Source of the DNA: Toxotes chatareus
Lineage: Eukaryota; Chordata; Actinopteri; Toxotidae
DNA: 64,000 nt
NCBI GenBank assembly: GCA_016801885.1
Contig: CM028898.1
Coordinates: 1,488,001 to 1,552,000, forward strand
Direction: 5' to 3'
Shown here: in pieces, positions 39,011-52,800 of the stretch
How the letters are laid out: each line of letters begins with the position of its first letter
Numbering within the stretch: position 1 is the first letter of the stretch
Notes under the pieces: generated by a model
Databases searched by the model: none
Told to the model about the DNA's origin: nothing
Seen by the model: only the letters and a program-made list of their open reading frames with translations
Translations under genes and position numbers: made by a program

Positions 39011-42000
39011 TGAGTTTAAAATATTTTTCACAGATGTGTTCAAACAGTCAATAATCAATATCTATGCTCATGTTTTAAGAAAATTCAAACCTGTCCTTTT
39101 AACACATGTTGTTCACAGGATGTTCACATCCTAATGTAGCTCTCAGTACAAAATTGATGTCAGGTTCAAATTGGGCAGTGTCTCCAATACTACTCTATAT
39201 ATCGAAAGCATGTACAAAATGAAAGATATTTTCTTTTTAAAGGTTTTAGAGCTCCATTATAAAGAATGGCTCTTGTTGCTTCCTGTCTGATACTTGTGCA
39301 AAGGAAGGATCCCATCACAGTACTTTTGTAAGGTAGCCTAGTGTATTATGTTGAAAGGTAAACAGTTTCTGAAGACTTTTTTTAAAGAAGTCATGTAGAG
39401 TTTTTATAATATAGAATTTGCTCATTCTATAGCAAGATGATGATGATATATAGAGCTGCTGCTTTTTTTTTTTTAGCATAATACTAGATAAGCTTCAAAG
39501 CTGCAATGAGTTGTCTTTATTTTTTTCTGCTTTGCCATTGTTGTGTGCCATCTTGTGTTTCTATTATGATGTTTTTTGTGCATGCAGAGTCAACCTAACT
39601 TATGATCCTTTGTGACTGTGATATGTATGATTATTGTCACTGTTTGAAGATATTATACAACACATTTCTTTGTTAGACATATTCTGTAAAGTCATCCACT
39701 TTAGGTTGTCATGTCAAAGAAAAGGTTTTATTTTATTGTTTTTATTGAGGAAGGACACCTTTAAGTTTTTTTTTTTTGTATGATTTAGTTTTAGAACATC
39801 CATATTATGTTAGTTCACAGATGACAAGAAATACTATGAATATTTAATGGTAACTTTATCTCACAGAGAACCTTATGACTTTCAGATGGTTTTCAATCCA
39901 GGCTGGGTGCTGGGAAGATAAAGTGATAACCTATTTGAGATCAGTATTAATCTTCAGATATCCAAAAATATATATCAAACAGCTTCAGAATATATTTGGT
40001 ATAATAAGGAACATCTTTGTGAAATGAATAATTATTTGAGAATACAATGTGCTGTAACAAAAAAAGTATGATCAGGAAGATTGGGGAAAAGAGAACATTT
40101 TTAGAGCTATTGCCAATATTTAACAATATAAAGTACATCCCAACCCTTTTTATGATGATATGGCAGATACTCACGTGTATGAAGAACTGTAAGTGAAAGA
40201 ACTACATATATGGTAAAGAGACCGGAGTTGTGTGTTTTGTTTTGTTTTGGTTTTGTTTTTTGTTTTTTTGGTACTGTAGCAATGATAACAAAAACTGTAA
40301 TAGTACAATTCAACATACTGACATTGTTGCCAGGCACAACAGTGTGGATGGTATTATTTTCCTCTTGTATGTGTGTGTGGTGAAAAGGGTCATGGAGGAT
40401 GGGCAACACATAGTGGTACACCCACTTGTGTAATAATTTACTGAAAGTCCCATGTGTGTACGTATGTTCATCTGTGTTCGAGTAGGGTAAGTCAGCCATG
40501 TAGAGATGTGGCTCCTCACATTTATATGTGAGGATACATGTGTACATGCATCTGTGTGCATCCTGTGACTGTGTGACTCTAAACAATCAGGTTTCGTCTG
40601 GACTCCCCAACCAGGAACCAAGGAAACCAACTGTTAATCTAAATGTGGAGCACATTAATAGTCTAGTATGAATCCATGTTGATGTTTCAAATTTTGTGAA
40701 AAATTTTGAGTGCTGAGAAATAATGTAGTTATGACTTCAGAGTACTCATGGGTCAGATGTTGATGGCTATAGTGGCTGGTGTGATCTCATTGCAAGATGG
40801 TCTCTAGATGTAATTTATTTACTCAAACTAAAATACTGTATTGTGCTTGTGCTTGCATTTGTGCTGCAACAGCTGTATAGTAATCAACCTGATATTATGT
40901 ATTGAACCAGGTAATATGTACACTTTAACAGAGTAGAAATGTACTAAATCATGAACAATAGTGTCTCAAACTCTAACCTGAACAAACAATAGAACCTCAT
41001 AATGCCAGATGTTATGCGAGCAACCAAAGTCCAGTTTGTGGCCATAGGTCTGCTGTGGAATAAGTGCAGCTGAAACTTTTTTTTTTTACAGGGAAAAAAG
41101 GAGCATTACATTTTCTTTAATGATCATCATCATATATTAGATACAGATACAAAAATAAATAAAGATTTAAGAAAATCTTATTTTACAGTGTTTTCTTTAA
41201 TTTGCTAAGGTGGCGTTTACACAGACCCCCACTGACTGAAGTGAGCAAAATTGGGTTTTATGGACCAGTGAAATGCTCTCAATATGCTGCTGTATGTTAC
41301 TGAAGTAGCTTCACACCTTGACTGTAACAATTCTCAGTCATACAGGTCATGGTATTTCTAAATGCTATACTAATGCAACTGGTCTCAAGGAAGCAAGAAA
41401 GGAGCCTAAGTATAGCATTTATAAATCTTTTACAATATGACGAACCACTCTGGTTCCCATCTGGATGGGAAAGTGAAAGGGATGCAATTAAAATCATCAT
41501 TCTGGAAATAGTCCATTATCTTAAGTTGCCAATGGTACTGGTGGAGGTCTCTCAGAATCTCCTCCCTGTCAGAGCTGTTGGGTTAGGGAATGAAAGTTGC
41601 ACCCCTGAAACATAGGACAGGTCCATGACCCTGTCTCATCCCTGCATGGCTGCCATCAGAGGGTGAGAGGTAACACTCCCATTGTCCCAGGTCTGAGGAT
41701 CACGCACGGCTTGGGCCTGGGGACACAGTTTCTCTCCCCAGTTACCTGGTTGGGCCTAGAGAGAGTTATAAATTTAGGTAGGTGCACCATTTGGCAAACG
41801 TCCACTCAGCCATCTTGGGTGTCCAGTGGTTGTGGTCTGGCTGCATGTGGAAACTGCAGTGATGAAGTGTAGTTAAGTTTGGCAAGTTACCAAGAATGTG
41901 ATTGTTGTCTCTCAGGCTCACCTGTTATAATGACTCAAATTTCTTCTTTCTGGGCCTCCTTTGACTCAGTGAAGTGGTCATGAATGGGTTAATGCTTTTG

Positions 42001-42075
42001 TATCAATGTTAGGGTTCACACACACACACACAGAATGTCAGTACAAAATATAGTGCTTCACCTCATAGATCTGTA
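39011..42075. other. Intergenic AT-rich DNA
   Basis: No gene or named element was recognised. Two overlapping AATAAA hexamers at 41154-41163 could be a distant polyadenylation site for plcd3, but nothing else supports that. Confidence 0.45.
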
Positions 42076-42079
42076 GCTA

Positions 42080-42480
42080 CTGTCACGACTATGGGAGGCA
42101 AGGACTAGGACCCAAATGCACGACCCCTCAGACGTAGTCCAAGACACTAATTATTTATTCAAACAAAGTATCAACAGAAAATCACTCACGAAGGAGGAAG
42201 GCAAACCAACTGGACAAAGTAACAAGCAAAAGAACACCCATAAAGGGGAAAAAGGCACTAAAACAAAAGTTACCAAAACGAGAACACAAAATCACTCTTA
42301 CGAGGAAAAAGACTTAACAATGAACAAAACCTAATGAGAAACAAAGTAACAAATGAATACAAAACCTGACCTGGGAAACGACGGCTTGGGAAAACAAGAT
42401 CTGGACAAGAAACGAGACTAGAGACAAAGGCATAAGACGTGACGTGGGATGGCTTAACTTGCATGCAATTGGTCTGTAAG
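42080..42480. repeat. Unclassified interspersed repeat
   Basis: The stretch starts near GTCACGACTATGGGAGGCAA and has the look of fish repeats with a GGACCCAAATGCA opening followed by TTTATTCAAAC. No coding or terminal repeats could be confirmed. Confidence 0.4.
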
Positions 42481-42639
42481 GTCCGCTAAACAGATACCAT
42501 AAACACTAGAAAAGCTGTGCTGGTTAAAATATTAGCGCCCCGTCATAACTTAGAATCCTTCAATAATTTATTCATGGTAGGTCTGGGTCCGCATAGGACG
42601 GTGTCTGGGTCCGGACCCGGTCTGCAGTCCACCTGTTAG

Positions 42640-43124
42640 TGACCACTGCTTTAGACTAACAATCCCTATTAAGACATTTATAAGCTATTAGTAGATAGTT
42701 AACTAATCATGAACTAAACATTTATATACATTTGTAAATGATTAATAAAACACTGAAGTTACAAGACATTTATAAGCGATTAGAAGATATTGAACTAATG
42801 AATAAACCATTTATATAATTTGTAAATGATTATAAAACCATTTATAACTAAAGTTGTACAACATTTGTATATGATATGATGATTTATATATGAGACATTA
42901 TTAAAAATGCTTTGTCAGCATTGTTTATATATGATTTAATCATCATCAACTAATTTTCAATATGATCAACCTTATGAGTAAATTATTGGTGAAATAGTGC
43001 AGATGTGTTAAAAAACCCACTGTACCACCATTTGTTTATTCATGTTTAACAGATGATTTGTTAGGTATTCATAAAAAAAAAGCTATAAATCATTTGTAGA
43101 TGTTATTGTCCCTTAATCTAATCT
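42640..43124. repeat. AT-rich degenerate tandem repeat
   Basis: ACATTTATAAGC, TAGTAGATAGTT / TAGAAGATATTG and CATTTATATA phrases recur loosely every 90-110 bp. It directly borders the first satellite block. Confidence 0.5.
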
Positions 43125-43565
43125 GTTAAAAAAGTCGCTCATTTGGGCTGGAAACGCTTAAAATTGTAAGTTCCAGTCAATTAGAGCTGAAATGAACGGT
43201 GTGCATAAAATGTGTTGCTGGCGTCAAAATTCGACTTTTTCCAGCATGGAAATACTGTTGTCAACTAGAAGAAGTATTTTGCAGAGCTTTCCAGTATGTT
43301 TGTGTGATCCCCATATGTGAAATTTTCAGGGCAGACGCAGGGAAAAAGATGATCTGGAACGGTAAAAATCTAACGCTAGAGCTGAAATGAAAGGTGTGTA
43401 TAAAATGTGTTGCTGGCATGGACACAGTGTTGTTAACTAGAATCAGCATTTTGCAGAGCTTTCCAGTATGTTTGTGTGATCTGCAGTAAGTGGCATTTTC
43501 AGGGCAGACGTTGTGATATAGACACTCATATGGTCTGGCAACGCTTATAACTGTAAGTTCGCAAG
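43125..43565 (+). repeat. Satellite block 1, forward, diverged
   Basis: About two diverged units carry the satellite landmarks GAGCTGAAATGA, TTGCTGGCGTCAAAA, TTTTTCCAGCATGGAAA, AGAAGAAGTATTTTGCAGAG and TTTTCAGGGCAGACG in that order on the + strand. This is the outer edge of the satellite region, and divergence is high as expected for an array margin. Confidence 0.85.
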
Positions 43566-44935
43566 CACCACATTTTTTGCACACCGTTCATTTCAGCTCT
43601 AATGTTACAGTTTTAAGCGTTTCCAGCCAAGAGGAGCAACTATATCACAACGTCTGCTGTGAAAATGCCAAATACTGCAGATGATAGAAACACACTTGAA
43701 AACTCTGCAAAATACTTCTTCTAGTTGACAACAGTGTTTCCATGCTGGAAAAAGCCTAATTTTGACAACAAGAAGACATTTCAGTCATACCGTTCATTTC
43801 AGCTCAAACATTACAGTTATAAGCGTTTCCAGACAAGATGAGCAACTGTATCACAACGTCTGCTGTGAAAATGCCAAATACTACACATGATAGAAACACA
43901 CTTGAAAACTCTGCAAAATACTTCTTCTAGTTGTCAACAGTGTTTCCATGCTGGAAAAAGTCTAATTTTGACGCCAGCAACACATTTCAGCTCTAACATT
44001 ACAGTTATAAGCGTTTCCAGCCAACGTCTGCTGTGACAATGCCAAACTTACACTTTTAAGCGTTGCCTGACCGTAAGCGTCTATATCACAAAGTCTGCCC
44101 TTAAAAATCCACCTACCGCAGATCTCACAAACATACTGGAAAACTCTGTAAAATACTTCTTCTAGTTGACAACAGTGTTTCCATGCTGGAAAAAGTCTTA
44201 TTTTGACGCCAGCAACATATTTTATACACACCTTTGATTTCAGCTCTAGCGTTAGAATTTTACCGTTCCAGCCCGTTCCAGATCGTCTTTTTCCCAGCGT
44301 CTGCCCTGAAAATTTCACATACGGGGATCACACAAACATACTGGGAAAACTCTGCAAAATACTTCTTCTAGTTGACAACAGTGTTTCCATGCTGGAAAAA
44401 GTCTAATTTTGACGCCAGCAACACATTTCATTCATTTCAGCTCTAACATAACAGATCTAACATTACAGTCAATATGATGGCTTTTTCACAAAGTCTGCCC
44501 TTCAAAATCCACATGCTGCAGATCTCACAAACATACTGGAAAACGCTGCAAATTACTTCTTCTAGTTGACAACAGTGTTTCCATGCTGGAAAAAGTCTTA
44601 TTTTGACGCCAGCAACATATTTTATACACACCTTTCATTACAGGTCTAGCGTTAGAATTTTACCGTTCCAGATCGTCTTTTTCCCAGCCCTGAAAATTTC
44701 ACATGCTGGGGATCACACAAACATACTGGAAAATTCTGCAAAATGCTTCTTCTAATTGAAAATACTGTTTCCATGCTGAAAAACTCTAATTTTGACACCA
44801 GCAGCAAGTTTCACACTCACCTTTCGTTGCAGCTCTAACGATCCCTTATAGCGTTTTCTACCCATGTGAACATTATTTCCACAAAGCCTACTTTGAAAGT
44901 ACCACATTGCAGATAAAGGAAACACAGAGACACTT
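43566..44935 (-). repeat. Satellite block 2, reverse, diverged
   Basis: About six to seven units have the same landmarks as block 1 but reverse-complemented (TTTCCATGCTGGAAAAAGTC, TTTTGACGCCAGCAACA, TTCATTTCAGCTC). Units differ from each other by many substitutions and indels. The last unit leads into a non-satellite module at 44936. Confidence 0.9.
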
Positions 44936-45045
44936 TCGTTGTCGGCTATGGCTATCGCTACATCTGGACTAAAGAAAACGAGGCTAGTGAAAAAAAAAGA
45001 AAAGCAGTGCTCACCAATCGCTATGATTGGTTGGAAGCGCTAAAA
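44936..45045 (-). repeat. End module without a core (reverse-to-forward junction)
   Basis: CTTTCGTTGTCGGCTATGGC, CTACATCTGGAC, GAGGCTAGTGAAAAA and CTATGATTGGTTGG match the module beside the core at 54226-54340 in the same order. Immediately after GATTGGTTGG the sequence passes into a forward satellite unit (AAGCGCTAAAACTCTAAGG then GAGCTGAAATGACAGG). The core and second module copy present in the other unit are missing here. Confidence 0.85.
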
Positions 45046-48000
45046 CTCTAAGGCTAGAGCTGAAATGACAGGTTTGCATCAAATGTGCTGCCGGCGTAGA
45101 AATAAGACTTTTTCCAGCATGGAAACACTATTTTACATTAGAAGAAGCATTTTGCAGAGTTTTCCCGTGTGTCTCTGTCATCTGCAGTACCTGGCACTTT
45201 CAGGGCAAACGTTGTGAAAAACAGTCTCGTATTGGCAGGAACGGTGAAATTTGACCGTTGAGCTGAAATGACAGGTTTGCATCAAATGTGCTGCCGGCGT
45301 AGAAATAAGACTTTTTCCAGCATGGAAACACTATTTTACATTAGAAGAAGCATTTTGCAGAGTTTTCCCGTGTTTCTGTCATCTGCAGTACCTGGCACTT
45401 TCAGGGCAAACGCTGTGAAAAACAGTCTCGGTAAAATGGGAACGGTCAAATTTGACCGTTGAGCTGAAATGACAGGTTTGCATCAAATGTGCTGCCGGCG
45501 TAGAAATAAGACTTTTTCCAGCATGGAAACACTATTTTACATTAGAAGAAGCATTTTGCAGAGTTTTCCGTGTGTTTCTGTCATCTGCAGTACCTGGCAC
45601 TTTCAGGGCAAACGTTGTGAAAACAGTCTCATATTGGCAGGAACGGTCAAATTTGACCGTTTGAGCTGAAATGACAGGTTTGCATCAAATGTGCTGCTGG
45701 CGTCAAAATAAGACTTTTTCCAGCATGGAAACACTATTTTACATTAGAAGAAGCATTTTGCAGAGTTTTCCCGTGTGTTTCTGTCATCTGCAGTACCTGG
45801 CACTTTCAGGGCAAACGCTTGTGAAAAACAGTCTCATATTGGCAGGAACGGTCAAATTTGACCGTTTGAGCTGAAATGACAGGTTTGCATCAAATGTGCT
45901 GCTGGCGTCAAAATAAGACTTTTTCCAGCATGGAAACACTATTTTACATTAGAAGAAGCATTTTGCAGAGTTTTCCCGTGTGTTTCTGTCATCTGCAGTA
46001 CCTGGCACTTTCAGGGCAAACGCTGTGAAAAACAGTCTCATATTGGCAGGAACGGTCAAATTTGACCGTTTGAGCTGAAATGACAGGTTTGCATCAAATG
46101 TGCTGCTGGCGTCAAAATAAGACTTTTTCCAGCATGGAAACACTATTTTACATTAGAAGAAGCATTTTGCAGAGTTTTCCGTGTGTTTCTGTCATCTGCA
46201 GTACCTGGCACTTTCAGGGCAAACGCTTGAAAAACAGTCTCATATGGGCAGGAACGGTCAAATTTTACCGCTTGAGCTGAAATGACAGGTTTGCATCAAA
46301 TGTGCTGCCGGCGTCAAAATAAGACTTTTTCCAGCATGGAAACACTATTTTACATTAGAAGAAGCATTTTGCAGAGTTTTCCCGTGTTTCTGTCATCTGC
46401 AGTACCTGGCACTTTCAGGGCAAACGCTGTGAAAAACAGTCTCATATTGGCAGGAACGGCTAAATTTTACCGTTAGAGCTGAAATGACAGGTTTGCATCA
46501 AATGTGCTGCCGGCGTCAAAATAAGACTTTTTCCAGCATGGAAACACTATTTTACATTAGAAGAAGCATTTTGCAGAGTTTTCCCGTGTGTTTCTGTCAT
46601 CTGCAGTACCTGGCACTTTCAGGGCAAACGTTGTGAAAAACAGTCTCATATGGCCAGGAACGGTCAAATTTTACCGTTTGAGCTGAAATGACAGGTTTGC
46701 ATCAAATGTGCTGCCGGCGTAGAAATAAGACTTTTTCCAGCATGGAAACACTATTTTACATTAGAAGAAGCATTTTGCAGAGTTTTCCCGTGTGTTTCTG
46801 TCATCTGCAGTACCTGGCACTTTCAGGGCAAACGCTGTGAAAAAACAGTCTCATATGGGCAGGAACGGTCAAATTTTACCGCTTGAGCTGAAATGACAGG
46901 TTTGCATCAAATGTGCTGCCTGGCGTCAAAATAAGACTTTTTCCAGCATGGAAACACTATTTTACATTAGAAGAAGCATTTTGCAGAGTTTTCCGTGTGT
47001 TTCTGTCATCTGCAGTACCTGGCACTTTCAGGGCAAACGCTGTGAAAACAGTCTCATATGGGCAGGAACGGTCAAATTTTACCGTTTGAGCTGAAATGAC
47101 AGGTTTGCATCAAATGTGCTGCTGGCGTCAAAATAAGACTTTATCCAGCATGGAAACACTATTTTACATTAGAAGAAGCATTTTGCAGAGTTTTCCCGTG
47201 TGTTTCTGTCATCTGCAGTACCTGGCACTTTTTCAGGGCAAACGCTGTGAAAAACAGTCTCATATTGGCAGGAACGGTCAAATTTGACCGTTTGAGCTGA
47301 AATGACAGGTTTGCATCAAATGTGCTGCCGGCGTCAAAATAAGACTTTTTCCAGCATGGAAACACTATTTTACATTAGAAGAAGCATTTTGCAGAGTTTT
47401 CCCGTGTGTTTCTGTCATCTGCAGTACCTGGCACTTTCAGGGCAAACGCTGTGAAAAACAGTCTCATATGGGCAGGAACGGTCAAATTTTACCGCTTGAG
47501 CTGAAATGACAGGTTTGCATCAAATGTGCTGCCGGCGTCAAAATAAGACTTTTTCCAGCATGGAAACACTATTTTACATTAGAAGAAGCATTTTGCAGAG
47601 TTTTCCCGTGTGTTTCTGTCATCTGCAGTACCTGGCACTTTCAGGGCAAACGCTGTGAAAAACAGTCTCATATTGGCAGGAACGGTCAAATTTTACCGCT
47701 TGAGCTGAAATGACAGGTTTGCATCAAATGTGCTGCCGGCGTCAAAAAAAGACTTTTTCCAGCATGGAAACACTATTTTACATTAGAAGAAGCATTTTGC
47801 AGAGTTTTCCGTGTGTTTCTGTCATCTGCAGTACCTGGCACTTTTCAGGGCAAACGGGCAAACGCTAGAAAAACAGTCTCATATGGGCAGGAACGGTTAA
47901 AAATTTACCGCTTGAGCTGAAATGACAGGTTTGCATCAAATGTGCTGCCGGCGTCAAAAATAAGACTTTTTCCAGCATGGAAACACTATTTTACATTAGA

Positions 48001-51000
48001 AGAAGCATTTTGCAGAGTTTTCCCGTGTGTTTCTGTCATCTGCAGTACCTGGCACTTTCAGGGCAAACGCTGTGAAAAACAGTCTCATATGGCAGGAACG
48101 CTCAAATTTTACCGTTTGAGCTGAAATGACAGGTTTGCATCAAATGTGCTGCCGGCGTCAAAATAAGACTTTTTCCAGCATGGAAACACTATTTTACATT
48201 AGAAGAAGCATTTTGCAGAGTTTTCCGTGTGTTTCTGTCATCTGCAGTACCTGGCACTTTCAGGGCAAACGCTTGTGAAAAACAGTCTCATATGGGCAGG
48301 AACGGTCAAAATTTTACCGTTAGAGCTGAAATGACAGGTTTGCATCAAATGTGCTGCCGGCGTCAAAAATAAGACTTTTTCCAGCATGGAAACACTATTT
48401 TACATTAGAAGAAGCATTTTGCAGAGTTTTCCCGTGTGTTTCTGTCATCTGCAGTACCTGGCACTTTCAGGGCAAACGCTTGAAAAACAGTCTCATATGG
48501 GCAGGAACGGCTTAAAACTTTACCGTTTGAGCTGAAATGACAGGTTTGCATCAAATGTGCTGCCGGCGTCAAAATAAGACTTTTTCCAGCATGGAAACAC
48601 TATTTTACATTAGAAGAAGCATTTTGCAGAGTTTTCCGTGTGTTTCTGTCATCTGCAGTACCTGGCACTTTCAGGGCAAACGCTGTGAAAAACAGTCTCA
48701 TATGGGCAGGAACGGTCAAATTTTACCGTTTGAGCTGAAATGACAGGTTTGCATCAAATGTGCTGCCGGCGTCAAAATAAGACTTTTTCCAGCATGGAAA
48801 CACTATTTTACATTAGAAGAAGCATTTTGCAGAGTTTTCCCGTGTGTGTTTCTGTCATCTGCAGTACCTGGCACTTTCAGGGCAAACGCTGTGAAAAACA
48901 GTCTCATATGGGCAGGAACGGTCAAATTTTACCGCTTGAGCTGAAATGACAGGTTTGCATCAAATGTGCTGCCGGCGTCAAAATAAGACTTTTTCCAGCA
49001 TGGAAACACTATTTTACATTAGAAGAAGCATTTTGCAGAGTTTTCCGTGTGTTTCTGTCATCTGCAGTACCTGGCACTTTCAGGGCAAACGCTTGTGAAA
49101 AACAGTCTCATATTGGCAGGAACGGTCAAATTTTACCGTTTGAGCTGAAATGACAGGTTTGCATCAAATGTGCTGCCGGCGTCAAAATAAGACTTTTTCC
49201 AGCATGGAAACACTATTTTACATTAGAAGAAGCATTTTGCAGAGTTTTCCGTGTGTTTCTGTCATCTGCAGTACCTGGCACTTTCAGGGCAAACGCTGTG
49301 AAAAACAGTCTCATATTGGCAGGAACGGTCAAATTTTACCGTTGAGCTGAAATGACAGGTTTGCATCAAATGTGCTGCCGGCGTCAAAATAAGACTTTTT
49401 CCAGCATGGAAACACTATTTTACATTAGAAGAAGCATTTTGCAGAGTTTTCCGTGTGTTTCTGTCATCTGCAGTACCTGGCACTTTCAGGGCAAACGCTG
49501 TGAAAAACAGTCTCATATTGGCAGGAACGGTCAAATTTTACCGTTGAGCTGAAATGACAGGTTTGCATCAAATGTGCTGCCGGCGTCAAAATAAGACTTT
49601 TTCCAGCATGGAAACACTATTTTACATTAGAAGAAGCATTTTGCAGAGTTTTCCCGTGTGTTTCTGTCATCTGCAGTACCTGGCACTTTCAGGGCAAACG
49701 CTGTGAAAAACAGTCTCATATTGGCAGGAACGGTCAAAAGTTTGACCGCTTGAGCTGAAATGACAGGTTTGCATCAAATGTGCTGCCGGCGTCAAAAATA
49801 AGACTTTTTCCAGCATGGAAACACTATTTTACATTAGAAGAAGCATTTTGCAGAGTTTTCCCGTGTTTCTGTCATCTGCAGTACCTGGCACTTTCAGGGC
49901 AAACGCTTGTGAAAAACAGTCTCAGATGGGCAGGAACGGTCAAATTTTACCGCTTGAGCTGAAATGACAGGTTTGCATCAAATGTGCTGCCGGCGTCAAA
50001 ATAAGACTTTTTCCAGCATGGAAACACTATTTTACATTAGAAGAAGCATTTTGCAGAGTTTTCCGCGTGTTTCTGTCATCTGCAGTACCTGGCACTTTCA
50101 GGGCAAACGCTGTGAAAAACAGTCTCATATTGGCAGGAACGGTCAAATTTTACCGCTTGAGCTGAAATGACAGGTTTGCATCAAATGTGCTGCCGGGCGT
50201 CAAAATAAGACTTTTTTCCAGCATGGAAACACTATTTTACATTAGAAGAAGCATTTTGCAGAGTTTTCCCGTGTTTTTCTGTCATCTGCAGTACCTGGCA
50301 CTTTCAGGGCAAACGCTGTGAAAAACAGTCTCAGATTGGCAGGAACGGTCAAATTTACCGCTTGAGCTGAAATGACAGGTTTGCATCAAATGTGCTGCCG
50401 GCGTCAAAATAAGACTTTTTCCAGCATGGAAACACTATTTTACATTAGAAGAAGCATTTTGCAGAGTTTTCCGTGTTTCTGTCATCTGCAGTACCTGGCA
50501 CTTTCAGGGCAAACGCTAGAAAAACAGTCTCATATTGGCAGGAACGGTCAAATTTTACCGCTTGAGCTGAAATGACAGGTTTGCATCAAATGCACCGGCA
50601 CTTTCAAAATAAGACTTTAGAGCATGGAAACACTATTTTACATTAGAAGAAGCATTTTTTTCCAGCATGGAAACACTTTTTACATTGTTTTTTCCGTGTT
50701 TCTGTCATCTGCAGTACCTGGCACTTCAGGGCAAACGCTGGCAAAACAGTCTCAGATTGGCAGGTCAAATTTTACCGCTTGAGCTGAAATGACAGTCTCA
50801 GATTGGCAGGAACGGTCAAATTTTACCGCTTGAGCTGAAATGACAGGTTTGCATCAAATGTGCTGCCGGGCGTCTCAGAAAAGGAAGACTTTTTCCAGCA
50901 TGGAAACACTATTTTACATTAGAAGAAGCACTATTTTACATTAGAAGAAGCATGCAGAGTTTTCCCGTGTTTTTCTGTCATCTGCATCTGCAGTACAAAC

Positions 51001-51362
51001 TGGCACTTTCAGGGCAAACGCTGCTGAAAAACAGTCTCATATTGGCAGGAACGGTCAAATTTTTACCGCTTGAGCTGAAATGACAGGTTTGCATCAAATG
51101 TGCTGCCGGGCGTAGAAATAAGACTTTTTCCAGCATGGAAACACTATTTTTTTACATTAGAAGAAGCATTTTGCATTAGAGCTGAAAATGAACATTGAGA
51201 AAATAAGACTTTTGCATGAAACACTTTTTACATTAGAAGAAGCATTTTGCAGAGTTTTCCGTGTGTTTCTGTCATCTGCAGTACCTGGCACTTTCAGGGC
51301 AAACGCTGTGAAAAACAGTCTCAGATTGGCAGGAACGGTCAAATTTTACCGCTTGAGCTGGA
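45046..51362 (+). repeat. Satellite block 3, forward, about 31 units of 203 bp
   Basis: Unit starts recur every 201-204 bp (for example 45268, 45469, 45671, 46080, 46282). Each unit reads GAGCTGAAATGACAGGTTTG, CATCAAATGTGCTG, CGGCGTCAAAATAAGAC, TTTTTCCAGCATGGAAACAC, ACATTAGAAGAAGCATTTTG, CTGTCATCTGCAGTACCTGG, CACTTTCAGGGCAAACG, then GGCAGGAACGGTCAAATTTT. Units are nearly identical apart from 1-3 bp indels, a sign of recent homogenisation. The last units (from about 50580) are scrambled. Short frames inside units are not genes. Confidence 0.97.
50583..51250 (+). repeat. Scrambled satellite patch
   Basis: Several units contain misplaced short pieces of the unit itself: a second TTTTTCCAGCATGG after AAGCATTTT (about 50652), CTATTTTACATTAGAAGAAG twice in a row (50911-50950), and doubled CATCTG. 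This differs from the neighbouring clean units. It may be real rearrangement at an array edge or a local assembly error. Confidence 0.8.
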
Positions 51363-52800
51363 ATTTAGCTGCCCAGCTAGTTCCAGGTGGTGTTTTTACC
51401 AGCATGTGCCCTGAAAATGCCACATCCTACAAATCACAGAAACACACTGGAAAACTCTGCAAAATACTTCTTCTAGTTGACAACACTTTTTCCATGCTGG
51501 AAAAAGTCTTATTTTGACGCCAGCAGCATATTTTAGACACACCGCTCATTTCAGCACTAACTGACTGAAACTTGCCGCTTTAAGCGTTTCCAGCCATTCT
51601 CTGTGTGTTCAGACACAGCGTGCCCTGAACAGAAACATACTTGAAAACTCTGCAAATGCTTCTTCTAATGTAAAATAGCTGCTGGAAAATTTTGACCCAG
51701 CAGCACATTTGATACAAATCACAGCTCAAACAAAATTTCACTCCTGGCCATATGAGACTGTGCTCTGAAAGTGCCAGGTACTGCAGATGAAAGAAACACA
51801 CGGGAAAAAACTCAGCAAAATGCTTCTTCTAATGTAAAATAGTGTTTCCATGCTGGAAACAGTCTTATTTTGACGCCAGCAGCATATTTTAGACACACCG
51901 CTCATTTCAGCACTAACTGACTGAAACTTGCCGCTTTAAGCGTTTCCAGCCATTCTCTGTGTGTTCAGACACAGCGTGCAGCCCTGAAAATGCCACACAG
52001 TACAAATCACAGAAACATACTTGAAAACTCTGCGAAATGCTTCTTCTAATGTAAAATAGTGTTTCCATGCTGGAAAAAGTCTTATATTGACGCCAGCAGC
52101 ACATTTGATACAAAGCTGTCATTTCAGCTCAAACGGTAAAATTTCCCCGCTCCTGGCCATATGAGATTGTTTTTCACAACGTTTGCCCTGAAAGTGCCAG
52201 GTACTGCAGATGAAAGAAACACACTGGAAAACACTGCAAAATGCTTCTTCTAATGTAAAATAGTGTTTCCATGCTGGAAAATTTTAGTCTTATTTTGACG
52301 CCAGCAACATATTTTAGACACACCGCTCATTTCAGCACTAACTGACTGAAACTTGCTTTTTAAGTGTTTCCAGAAATTCTCTGTGTGTTCAGACACAGCG
52401 TGTGCCCTGAAAATGCCACACACAGTACAAATCACAGAAAGAAACATACTTGAAAACTCTGCGAAATGCTTCTTCTAATGTAAAATAGTGTTTCCATGCT
52501 GGAAAAAGTCTTATTTTGACGCCAGCAGCACATTTGATACAAAGCTGTCATTTCAGCTCAAACGGTAAAATTTGACCGCTCCTGGCCATACGAGACTGTT
52601 TTTCACAACGTTTGCCCTGAAAGTGCCAGGTACTGCAGATGAAAGAAACACACGGAAAACTCAGCAAAATGCAGCGTCTGCCCTGAATATTTCACATACT
52701 GGGGATCACACAAACATACGGGAAAATTCTGCAAAATGCTTCCTCTAATTGAAAATACTGTTTCCATGCTGAAAAACTCTAATTTTGACAGCAGCAGCAA
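51363..52800 (-). repeat. Satellite block 4, reverse; left arm of a foldback unit
   Basis: About seven reverse units. Two unit types alternate: type A with a TTTTTCACAACGTTTGCCC end, and type B with GCCATTCTCTGTGTGTTCAG and AGACACAGCGTG. The same two types alternate in the forward block after 59.2 kb but not in the forward block at 45-51 kb. The innermost unit before 52800 is diverged and lacks the middle. Confidence 0.9.

Noticed and set aside
41154..41163. Paired AATAAA hexamers as the plcd3 polyadenylation signal
   Set aside because: They lie 4.6 kb after the stop codon in AT-rich DNA, with no other evidence for such a long 3' UTR.
42116..42334. Lys-rich 72-residue frame
   Set aside because: It lies in an A-rich interspersed repeat and has low-complexity composition only.
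45046..51362. Repeated 60-70 residue frames (MTGLHQMCC...) looking like a protein family
   Set aside because: They recur only because each satellite unit has the same open stretch. Many units are frameshifted by 1-bp indels, and there is no sign of protein-level constraint or splice sites.
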